Shown: in pieces, positions 1-5,292 of the stretch
Position numbering within the stretch: the first letter of the stretch is position 1
How the letters are laid out: each line of letters starts with the position of its first letter
Assembly (NCBI GenBank): GCA_003567055.1
Contig: PXAW01000182.1
Span: 1 to 5,421, forward strand
Direction of reading: 5' to 3'
Length of the DNA stretch: 5,421 nt
From: Hyphomicrobiales bacterium
GTDB lineage: Bacteria; Pseudomonadota; Alphaproteobacteria; Rhizobiales; Beijerinckiaceae
The notes under the pieces: generated by a model
Seen by the model: only the letters and a program-made list of their open reading frames with translations
Databases searched by the model: none
What the model was told of the DNA's origin: nothing
Translations under genes and position numbers: made by a program

Positions 1-174
1 GAAGGCGAGCCATCGCACTTGCTCGTCAAGGTGGCCGGTGATCTCGATGCGGACATGATCGTCCTCGGCACGCGCAGCCTGACCGGTCTGCGCAAGGTGA
101 TGCTGGGCAGCGTCACCCGGAACGTGCTGCGCCAGGCCCGCTGCGACGTCCTCGCCGTGCCGCCGCGCGGCTGA
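1..174 (+). CDS. Universal stress protein (UspA family), C-terminal fragment
   Basis: This is the last 57 codons of a gene that enters from the left edge, read in frame 1 to a TGA stop at 172-174. The fragment has the end of the Usp fold: a hydrophobic strand (MIVLGTRS, residues 19-26 of the fragment), then LTGLRKVMLGSVTRNVLRQA and the last strand CDVLAVPP. This matches the usual GSxGxxGLxxxLLGSVxxxVLRxAxxPVLVV ending of UspA domains. Family members are small cytoplasmic proteins, often ATP-binding, induced by stress or growth arrest. The ATP-loop pattern G-x2-G-x9-G-S/T is present with the first Gly (G23) and the final Gly-Ser (G36-S37), but the second Gly is Ser (S26), so nucleotide binding is plausible but not certain. 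About 60% of a single Usp domain, or more if it is a tandem-domain protein, lies outside the window. The gene converges on the minus-strand operon. Confidence 0.9.
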   Translation, partial: EGEPSHLLVKVAGDLDADMIVLGTRSLTGLRKVMLGSVTRNVLRQARCDVLAVPPRG

Positions 175-197
175 GGGCGCTCACGTATAGCGCAGCC
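169..197. terminator. Stem-loop spanning the convergent stop codons, possible bidirectional terminator
   Basis: GGCT (169-172) pairs with AGCC (194-197), and GCGCT (177-181) pairs with AGCGC (189-193), around a 7-nt loop. A 4-nt bulge (173-176) lies on one side. The structure covers the end of the usp gene and the end of the MFS gene, where a shared terminator would be expected. No T-run follows on either strand, so it is not a canonical intrinsic terminator. Nothing else terminator-like fits in the 6-bp gap. Confidence 0.25.
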
Positions 198-1374
198 CCG
201 TTCGCATCCGTATGGCGATCACGATCAGGTAGAAGGCGAACAGGCTCGCCATGGCGAGGGCGAAGCCGTGGGGGCGGTAGAGGTCGATGCCCGCGCCGGT
301 GAGCGGCGGGCCGATCACCATGCCGGCATTGTAGAGGATGACGAAGGCCGCATTCGCCGCCGCGAGATCGCCGCCGGAAAAGCGCGCGCCCAGATGCGCG
401 AGCCCGACCGTGTAGAACCCGCCGGCGACACCGCCCCAGACCAGCAGCAGCAAGCCGAAGCCGATCACGCTGTGCGCCACGAAGGGCATGATCAGCGCGC
501 CCGTGAGGCCGACCATCGCGATCATGGCAAGCACCAGACGCCGGTCGATCCGGTCCGACACCGCCCCGAGCGGGATCTGGAAGACGACGTTGCCCAGCGC
601 CATCAGGCTCGCGAGGAAGGCCGCGCCCGCCGCCGCATAGCCCAGTTCCAGCCCGTAGATCGGCAGGATGGCGAAACCGCCGCTCTCCACCGCGCCGAAG
701 ATCAGCGCGGCCAGCGTCGCGGCGGGGGCGGCGAGGATGAAGGAGAGGACGGTGCGCCCGGTGCCGCGATCGATACGCGGCGAAATCCCGCGCGCAAGAA
801 ACAGCGGTATCGCCGCGAGCAGGCACAGGCCCGCCCCGGCGATATAGGGCGGCCAGCCCTGCGTCCCGGTCAGCGACAGAACCGCCGGCCCGGCGGCGAA
901 GCCGAGCGCCAGCACGGTGGAATAGATCCCCATGACGAAGCCGCGCCGTTGCGCAGGCGCGGCGGAATTGACCCAGTATTCCGACAGGACGAACAGGGTG
1001 CCCAGCGCCATCGAGAAGACGAAGCGCAGGGGAAACCAGAGCAGGATGTCATAGGTGAACTTGAAGGCGATCAGGCTCGCAGCGGCGAGAAACACCGCGC
1101 CCCAGAGCAGCGGCAGCACGCCGGTGCGCACGGCGATACGCGGCACGAAGGGCACGGTCATGACGGCAGCGATTCCGGCGATCGCGGTATTGGCCCCGAT
1201 CAGGGTGCCGGACGCTCCCATCCGCTCCATTTCGAGCGAAATCAGCGGCATCGACAGGCTCAGCCCGATCCCGACGCTGGTAATGCAGCCGATGGCGGCG
1301 GCGATGGAGGCGTTGCGCGCGCGAATCAGCGCACGGCTGCGCAAGGCCTCATCCTGCCCCTCGGCATCGCTCAT
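181..1374 (-). CDS. MFS transporter, YcaD-like
   Basis: A 397-residue inner-membrane protein of the major facilitator superfamily, near the usual length (about 380-400). Hydrophobic segments fit 12 helices, roughly at residues 22-45, 56-77, 85-105, 110-132, 147-168, 175-195, 208-230, 245-266, 279-299, 303-325, 338-359 and 370-390. A basic loop near 196-208 separates the two six-helix halves. The second half carries the loop motif GAVSDRIDRR (270-279), the MFS motif A equivalent between helices 8 and 9. The first-half stretch SEYWVNSAAPAQRRG (131-145) and the ESGGFAILPIYGLELG region (230-245) resemble the YcaD subgroup. Substrates of that subgroup are not established and I cannot assign one. 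The ATG at 1374 follows GAGGA at 1388-1384 with a 9-nt gap. That ribosome binding site overlaps the TGA of the NUDIX gene, so this is the last gene of the operon and is probably translationally coupled. Its TGA ends 6 bp from the convergent usp stop. Confidence 0.88.
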   Translation of the reverse strand: MSDAEGQDEALRSRALIRARNASIAAAIGCITSVGIGLSLSMPLISLEMERMGASGTLIGANTAIAGIAAVMTVPFVPRIAVRTGVLPLLWGAVFLAAASLIAFKFTYDILLWFPLRFVFSMALGTLFVLSEYWVNSAAPAQRRGFVMGIYSTVLALGFAAGPAVLSLTGTQGWPPYIAGAGLCLLAAIPLFLARGISPRIDRGTGRTVLSFILAAPAATLAALIFGAVESGGFAILPIYGLELGYAAAGAAFLASLMALGNVVFQIPLGAVSDRIDRRLVLAMIAMVGLTGALIMPFVAHSVIGFGLLLLVWGGVAGGFYTVGLAHLGARFSGGDLAAANAAFVILYNAGMVIGPPLTGAGIDLYRPHGFALAMASLFAFYLIVIAIRMRTGLRYT

Positions 1375-1383
1375 GGAGCGCCA

Positions 1384-1388
1384 TCCTC
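1384..1388 (-). promoter_or_regulatory. Ribosome binding site of the MFS gene, overlapping the upstream stop codon
   Basis: On the minus strand the junction reads TGAGGATGGCGCTCCATG. The GAGGA shares two bases with the TGA stop of the NUDIX gene and lies 9 nt before the ATG. It supports the start at 1374 and coupling to the upstream gene. The ATG inside GGATGG is out of frame and is not the start. Confidence 0.65.
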
Positions 1389-2169
1389 ACACGTATTCGC
1401 GCACGAAGGCGCCGCGTTTTTCATAGTAGAAAGGCACCGGCAGCATCGGCTCGAAGCCGGCCTCGAGGCGAATATCGAGCTCGTCGAGCACCACATGGGT
1501 GATCGTCGGCAGATCGAGATCGCGCGCCTGCGACAGGGGCACCCAGACGAGTTCGGTGAGTTCGGAATCGGGCCCCACGAAGCCGGGCTCCTCGCGCGCC
1601 GCCATTTCGCGATCCACCGCGAAGAAGCGGGTATCGAAGCGCTTGGGCCGGCGCGGCGGGGTGATGGCGCGGGCGACGAATTGCAGCATGTCGAGCTCGG
1701 GAAACACCCCCGCCTCGACGAAGGCGCCCCAGGGGCCGTCGATCTCGATCTCGGGCGCGCCGTAATCGGCCGAGCCCAGCATCACCCCGGTCTCCTCGTA
1801 GGTCTCGCGGATCGCGGCGAGGGCGAGCGCGCGGTTGCGGCTGGAGGTGGGGCGCACGACGCGGGCCGAAAGAGCGGCATCGGTGCGGTCGTCGAGCATG
1901 CCGGCGGCGAGCATGCGCCGGTCGCCGGGTTCGATGCGCCCGCCGGGAAAGACGAACTTGCCCGGCATGAACTTGTGGCCCTCATGGCGCTTGCCCATCA
2001 GAACGCTGGGTTCGGATCCCGTCCGGTCGAGAACGATCAGCGTCGCGGCGTCACGCGGGCGCAGGTTCGGCCAGCGCCGCTCGCGCTCGGTCTTCGTCAG
2101 GCGGTCGGTCATCGGATTACCGGCCTGCTCCGCACCGGCGGGGGTCTTGGTATCGGTCGTGGCACTCAC
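1387..2169 (-). CDS. NUDIX hydrolase with an insertion inside the Nudix box
   Basis: A 260-residue soluble protein expected to hydrolyse a nucleoside diphosphate linked to another group, using divalent metal. Residues 1-38 are polar and poorly structured; the Nudix fold begins around 39 (RDAATLIVLDR). The catalytic box is split. FPGGRIEPGD (74-83) supplies its start, with Asp83 where MutT has Glu, and RETYEETGV (121-129) supplies the metal-binding helix with Glu122, Glu125 and Glu126. About 30 extra residues lie between the two parts compared with the canonical G-x5-E-x7-RE spacing. A comparable insertion is known in NUDT19-type CoA/NADH-pyrophosphatase-like members, so this is probably the COG0494 subgroup rather than MutT or RppH. 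The substrate is unknown. The C-terminal segment PVPFYYEKRGAFVREYV looks like a conserved subgroup tail. The start is GTG at 2169, overlapping the DUF983 stop by 4 bp (GTGA). GAGGA lies 8 nt before it, which makes this start better supported than the internal ATG at residue 20. Confidence 0.9.
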   Translation of the reverse strand: MSATTDTKTPAGAEQAGNPMTDRLTKTERERRWPNLRPRDAATLIVLDRTGSEPSVLMGKRHEGHKFMPGKFVFPGGRIEPGDRRMLAAGMLDDRTDAALSARVVRPTSSRNRALALAAIRETYEETGVMLGSADYGAPEIEIDGPWGAFVEAGVFPELDMLQFVARAITPPRRPKRFDTRFFAVDREMAAREEPGFVGPDSELTELVWVPLSQARDLDLPTITHVVLDELDIRLEAGFEPMLPVPFYYEKRGAFVREYV

Positions 2170-2648
2170 GCTGTGTTTCCTCGTTCGTTGTCACCGTCCC
2201 GGCCTGCCGGATCGGCATCGCCGAATCCATGCATGCCGAGCGCATATTGCAGCCCCACGACGGCGCCCTTCATCGGCTGCAACAGCGCGAGCGAGAGAGC
2301 GACCGTCAGGAGCGGCCAGGTGCCCATATGAAACCACAAGGCCGGTTCGTAGTGCATTTCGGAGATGTAAATCCCGGTTCCGACGATCTTCCCCACCACG
2401 AAAATGGTGAGATAGGGCGGCAGGTCGTCGGCGCGGTGATGGTGCAGTTCCTGGCCGCAGGCATCGCAGGCAGGGCTTACCTTCAGATAGGAGGAAAACG
2501 CGCGCCCCTCGCCGCAGGCCGGGCAGCGACAGCCGAGCCCGCGCATGATCGCGCGTTTCCACTCGCCGGAACCCGCCGCGAGGCTCTTGCTGGCCTCACT
2601 GCCGGTCTCTCTCTCGATCCGGTTGCCGTTCATGATCCGCCCCATCAT
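2166..2648 (-). CDS. DUF983 family protein, zinc-ribbon motif plus two membrane helices
   Basis: A 160-residue protein of the DUF983 family, which has no established function. After a polar N-terminus (1-33) comes a cysteine cluster: CRCPAC (Cys40, Cys42, Cys45) and CDAC (Cys61, Cys64). Two CxxC pairs about 16 residues apart fit a zinc-ribbon-like metal site. The conserved RADDLPPYLTIFVVG segment (72-86) leads into the first membrane helix (about 78-97), and a second helix follows (about 106-124). The tail has an amphipathic stretch PMKGAVVGLQYALG (125-138) and ends in polar, acidic residues. It is probably anchored in the inner membrane with the cysteine domain in the cytoplasm; that orientation is inferred. 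The ATG at 2648 overlaps the rnr stop (ATGA), with AAAGGG a few bases upstream. A second ATG follows immediately and another is at residue 6, so the exact start could shift by one or five codons. It overlaps the NUDIX gene by 4 bp. Confidence 0.88.
   Translation of the reverse strand: MMGRIMNGNRIERETGSEASKSLAAGSGEWKRAIMRGLGCRCPACGEGRAFSSYLKVSPACDACGQELHHHRADDLPPYLTIFVVGKIVGTGIYISEMHYEPALWFHMGTWPLLTVALSLALLQPMKGAVVGLQYALGMHGFGDADPAGRDGDNERGNTA
2178..2182 (-). promoter_or_regulatory. Ribosome binding site that fixes the GTG start of the NUDIX gene
   Basis: GAGGA on the minus strand, inside the last codons of the DUF983 gene, with 8 nt to the GTG at 2169. The next in-frame candidate, the ATG at 2112, was not seen to have a comparable site, so the GTG is preferred. 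Confidence 0.65.
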
Positions 2649-5029
2649 TTGCGCCCTTTACCACCCTTGCTGCGGGCGGTGGAGCCGATGCGCACCTTGG
2701 TGCCGGCACCCTTGCGTCCGCCCGGCTTTCCCCCGCCTGGCTTTCCCCCACCCCCCTTGCCGCGCCGACCATGCGGCAGCGGGGCCGTGCCCTTGCGGCC
2801 TTCGGAGAGGATTTCGAAACGCAAAGCCCCCTGCACCGGCGCCGCCTCGACCAGCTTGACGCTGACCCGGTCGCCCAGACGGTATGTCTCGCCCGTGCGG
2901 TCGCCGACAAGGGCGTGGGCGTATTCCTCGTAGCGGAAATAATCGTCGCCGATGGTGGAGGCGGGGACGAAGCCGTCGGCGCCGGTATGGTCGAGCTTGA
3001 CGAACATGCCGGATTTGGTGACCCCGGAAATCTGGCCCTCGAAGGTGGCGCCGACCTTGTCGGCCAGGTGATAGGCGATCAGCCGGTCGATGGTCTCGCG
3101 CTCCGCCGCCATGGCGCGCCGCTCGGCGGCGGATATCCGCGCGGAAATCTCGGCAAGCTGGTCATTGGTGGTATCGGGGTGCAGCCCGTCCTTGCCGAGA
3201 TCATGGGCGGCGATCAGCGCGCGATGCACGATCAGATCGGCATAGCGGCGGATCGGCGAGGTGAAATGCGCGTAGCGGCGCAGATTGAGGCCGAAATGGC
3301 CGTAATTCTGCGAGGTGTATTCCGCCTGGGACTGCGTGCGCAGAACCACCTCGTTGATGAAGGTCTGATGCTCCAGCCCTTCCACAGCCTTGAGGATGCG
3401 GTTGAACAGGGTGGGGCGCAGCGCGCCCTGCTTGGGCATTTTCAGCGCCACGGAGGCGAGCACTTCGCCCAGAGCATGCATCTTGGTGAGCGAGGGCTCG
3501 TCATGGGCGCGGTAGATGAAGGGGATCTTCGCCTTCTCCAGCGCCTCGGCGGCGGCGACATTGGCGAGGATCATGCATTCCTCGATCAGCCGGTGCGCGT
3601 CGAGACGCTCGGGCACCAGCACCTGATCGACCATGCCCTCGGCATTCAGGATGATCTTGCGCTCGGGCAGATCCAGCGCCAGCGGCTGGCGCTCGTCGCG
3701 GGCGCGGGCGAGGCAGCGATAGCAATCCCAGAGCGGCTTGAGCACGGGTTCCAGGATCGGCCCGGTCACGTCGTCGGGGCGCCCGTCGATCGCGGCCTGG
3801 GCCTGCTGATAGGACAGGCGCGCCGCCGAGCGCATCATGATGCGGTGGAAGGAATGGCGCTTCTTGAGGCCGTCCGAGCCGATCACCATGCGCACGGCCA
3901 GGGCCGGGCGGTCCTCGAGGGGGCGCAGCGAGCACAGATCGTTGGAGATGCGCTCGGGCAGCATCGGCACGACGCGATCGGGGAAATAGACCGAATTGCC
4001 GCGCTCCAGCGCCTCGCGGTCGAGCGCCGAGCCGGGGCGGATGTAAGCCGCGACATCGGCGATGGCGACGGTCAGGACGAAGCCGCCTTCGTTCTTCGGA
4101 TCATCGTCGGGGCGCGCATGCACCGCATCGTCGTGATCCTTGGCATCGGCGGGATCGATGGTGATGATCGGCAGATCACGCCAGTCCTCGCGGCCGGCAA
4201 GCCCGACATGGCTTGCCGCCTCGGCCTCCGCGATCACCTGATCGGGGAAGACATGGGGAATGTTGTGGACATGCAGCGCGACCTGGCTGACGGCTTTTTC
4301 CGATTTCATCGAGCCCAGCCGCTCGCGCACCCGGGCCATGTCGAGCCCGTAGCGCTTTTGCGGGGCGACATGCACCGCCACGAGATCGCCGTCGCCGGCA
4401 TCGCCCTCGTCGCCGGGGGCGATGGCGAGCTCCTTGCCGAGCATCTTCTTATCGACCGGGATCAGGCGTCCGCCACCGCCGGGAAGCGGGCGGAATATGC
4501 CGAGAATCTGCGCCTTCTGCTTGGGCAGAACCTTGATCACCCGCCCGCTATAGGCGGGGCCGTCCTCGTCCTCGTCGTTGCGGGCGATGCGCAGGAGCGC
4601 GCGATCATTGATGCCCGGCGCCGGCTGGCCGGGCTTGGCGCGGCGCGAGAGCGTGACGAGGATGCGCGGCGCGGTGCCGTCATCCGCCTCGTCCCAATCG
4701 GCGGGCACGGCGATCAGCTCGCCGTCCTCGTCGCGCGAAACGATATCGGCGAGCACCACCGGCGGCAGCATGTCCTTGCCGGTGAGGCGCTTGCGCTTGC
4801 GATCGATCACGCCCTCCTCCTCGAGCTCCTTGATGAGATGCTTGAGAAAGATCCGGTCTCCGCCCTTGATGCCGAAGGCGCGTGCGATCTCGCGGCGCCC
4901 GACCTTGCCGGTCTGCTCCTTGATGAAGGCGACGATCTCCTCGCGCGCGGGCAGATTGGGGTGATAGCCGCCCTGTGCGTCAGCGGCGGCTTTCGCCTTG
5001 CGGCGACGGGTGGTGAGGCGTGTGGGCAA
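2645..5029 (-). CDS. rnr: Ribonuclease R
   Basis: A 794-residue processive 3'-5' exoribonuclease of the RNB (RNase II/R) family, close to the usual length. It degrades structured RNA including rRNA and mRNA fragments in the cytoplasm. Domains in order: basic N-terminus (1-20); winged helix-turn-helix (about 26-80); cold-shock/OB domains (about 85-235); RNB catalytic domain (about 280-610); S1 domain (about 656-741, with GQISGVTKSGMFVKLD); Gly/Lys/Arg-rich tail (745-794). The metal-binding loop IDPADAKDHDD (291-301) keeps all four aspartates, D292, D298, D300 and D301, in the spacing of E. coli D272, D278, D280 and D281. The conserved RYAHFTSPIRRYADLIVHR is at 585-603. The start is TTG at 5029: an in-frame TGA lies at 5074-5072, and no ATG or GTG occurs in frame between it and Val74, although the helix-turn-helix starts near residue 26. 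A CTG at residue 26 is the only rival. The ribosome binding site is weak (a GAG about 7 nt upstream). This is the first gene of the operon and overlaps DUF983 by 4 bp. Confidence 0.96.
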   Translation of the reverse strand: MPTRLTTRRRKAKAAADAQGGYHPNLPAREEIVAFIKEQTGKVGRREIARAFGIKGGDRIFLKHLIKELEEEGVIDRKRKRLTGKDMLPPVVLADIVSRDEDGELIAVPADWDEADDGTAPRILVTLSRRAKPGQPAPGINDRALLRIARNDEDEDGPAYSGRVIKVLPKQKAQILGIFRPLPGGGGRLIPVDKKMLGKELAIAPGDEGDAGDGDLVAVHVAPQKRYGLDMARVRERLGSMKSEKAVSQVALHVHNIPHVFPDQVIAEAEAASHVGLAGREDWRDLPIITIDPADAKDHDDAVHARPDDDPKNEGGFVLTVAIADVAAYIRPGSALDREALERGNSVYFPDRVVPMLPERISNDLCSLRPLEDRPALAVRMVIGSDGLKKRHSFHRIMMRSAARLSYQQAQAAIDGRPDDVTGPILEPVLKPLWDCYRCLARARDERQPLALDLPERKIILNAEGMVDQVLVPERLDAHRLIEECMILANVAAAEALEKAKIPFIYRAHDEPSLTKMHALGEVLASVALKMPKQGALRPTLFNRILKAVEGLEHQTFINEVVLRTQSQAEYTSQNYGHFGLNLRRYAHFTSPIRRYADLIVHRALIAAHDLGKDGLHPDTTNDQLAEISARISAAERRAMAAERETIDRLIAYHLADKVGATFEGQISGVTKSGMFVKLDHTGADGFVPASTIGDDYFRYEEYAHALVGDRTGETYRLGDRVSVKLVEAAPVQGALRFEILSEGRKGTAPLPHGRRGKGGGGKPGGGKPGGRKGAGTKVRIGSTARSKGGKGRK
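2724..2749 (-). repeat. Tandem GGKPG-coding repeat in the RNase R tail
   Basis: Two identical 11-bp copies of GGCTTTCCCCC (plus strand) start 15 bp apart at 2724 and 2739. On the coding strand they encode the repeated GGGKP units of the Gly/Lys-rich C-terminal tail (about residues 759-770). The 15-bp period keeps the frame, so copy number could vary without breaking the gene. Basic C-terminal tails of RNase R are variable among species and contribute to RNA and ribosome binding. Confidence 0.6.
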
Positions 5030-5071
5030 GGAAATCTCGTGATGGTTGGCGGGCGCAAGCGGCGTCCCTGA

Positions 5072-5119
5072 TCAATTGGCGGGAATCCGGCGCGGCCCTT
5101 GCGGCGTACACGTCCCCAT
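5072..5119 (-). other. 15-codon mini-ORF upstream of rnr, possible leader peptide
   Basis: On the minus strand an ATG at 5119 opens a 15-residue frame (MGTCTPQGPRRIPAN) ending at a TGA at 5074-5072. It is in the same frame as rnr and stops 14 codons before the TTG start. Its ATG lies about where transcription would begin from the candidate -10 box at 5132-5127, so a leaderless reading is possible. No clear ribosome binding site is visible. It could be chance, a leader peptide, or the remnant of a longer N-terminus cut by the TGA. Confidence 0.2.
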
Positions 5120-5126
5120 GCGCCCC

Positions 5127-5155
5127 AATATAGGGATGGCCGGGCACAGGCGAAA
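5127..5155 (-). promoter_or_regulatory. Candidate promoter for the rnr operon
   Basis: The minus strand has TATATT at 5132-5127 in the context CCCTATATTGGGG, a good -10 box in otherwise GC-rich DNA. Seventeen nt further upstream the hexamer TTTCGC (5155-5150) matches the -35 consensus in only three positions. Transcription would begin near 5120 and leave a leader of about 90 nt. Position and orientation fit rnr, the first gene of the operon, but the -35 is weak. Confidence 0.35.
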
Positions 5156-5172
5156 GCCCGACGGCCCTTTCG
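5151..5172. repeat. Short inverted repeat CGAAAG/CTTTCG
   Basis: CGAAAG (5151-5156) and CTTTCG (5167-5172) are perfect inverted arms around 10 nt. In RNA an alternative pairing gives CGAAA/TTTCG plus an inner GCC/GGC with a CGAC loop. It coincides with the -35 region of the candidate rnr promoter, so it might be a protein-binding dyad or chance. Confidence 0.25.
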
Positions 5173-5174
5173 GG

Positions 5175-5189
5175 GTGCATCATCTGCAC
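5175..5189. promoter_or_regulatory. Dyad GTGCA-N5-TGCAC, possible operator
   Basis: A perfect 5-5-5 dyad: GTGCA (5175-5179), spacer TCATC, TGCAC (5185-5189). Size and spacing suit a dimeric helix-turn-helix regulator. It lies about 43 bp upstream of the rnr -10 box and about 104 bp upstream of the plus-strand start codon. No regulator gene is in the window to pair with it. Confidence 0.25.
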
Positions 5190-5191
5190 GC

Positions 5192-5247
5192 AGGATGCGC
5201 AATCAGGGTTTTGCTGCATTGAATTTCGCCACAAACATGCGCATCCT
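5192..5247. repeat. 10-bp inverted repeat AGGATGCGCA / TGCGCATCCT
   Basis: Perfect 10-bp arms at 5192-5201 and 5238-5247 are separated by 36 nt. The right arm is also part of a smaller dyad, GCGCA (5239-5243) and TGCGC (5254-5258). The pair lies upstream of the plus-strand gene. It could be a pair of operator half-sites, a long-loop hairpin in the 5' leader, or chance in GC-rich sequence. Confidence 0.3.
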
Positions 5248-5281
5248 CGAATCCTGCGCGGCGATTCCCGCCGTGGCGAGC

Positions 5282-5286
5282 AAGGA
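5282..5286 (+). promoter_or_regulatory. Ribosome binding site of the plus-strand gene at the right edge
   Basis: AAGGA, followed by a second AAGG, lies 6 nt before the ATG at 5293. It is the strongest Shine-Dalgarno in the divergent region and supports this start. Confidence 0.6.
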
Positions 5287-5292
5287 AAGGGT

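Larger units (their letters stand above)
5030..5292. promoter_or_regulatory. Divergent intergenic region between rnr and the plus-strand gene
   Basis: These 263 bp separate two divergently oriented genes, so they must hold both start regions unless transcription enters from elsewhere. Visible in it are the candidate rnr -10 box, the mini-ORF and three inverted repeats listed separately. For the plus-strand gene I find no convincing promoter. TTGCTG (5211-5216) and TTGAAT (5219-5224) are -35-like, but neither has a good -10 at 16-18 nt. No tRNA or recognised riboswitch is seen. Confidence 0.5.

Noticed and set aside
291..1374. MFS protein as a drug efflux pump of defined substrate
   Set aside because: Only general MFS features and YcaD-like stretches are visible; no regulator or resistance context supports a substrate.
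1387..2169. NUDIX protein as the RNA pyrophosphohydrolase RppH, which would pair with RNase R in RNA decay
   Set aside because: RppH is shorter and has an uninterrupted Nudix box. This protein has a long N-terminal extension and an insertion in the box, so operon linkage alone does not justify the call.
268..2331. 687-codon open frame on the plus strand antisense to the MFS and NUDIX genes
   Set aside because: Its product is an implausible Arg/Glu/Gln/His/Gly-rich string with no domain, and it covers three clear genes with intact motifs on the other strand. Such frames are common opposite GC-rich codons.
2771..5071. 766-codon open frame on the plus strand antisense to rnr
   Set aside because: It mirrors RNase R codon by codon and has no recognisable domain or ribosome binding site. 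It is explained by G/C at third positions of rnr suppressing stops on the other strand.
5151..5172. Inverted repeat as an intrinsic terminator or small RNA end
   Set aside because: The arms are short, no T-run follows on either strand, and the position upstream of two divergent genes does not call for a terminator.
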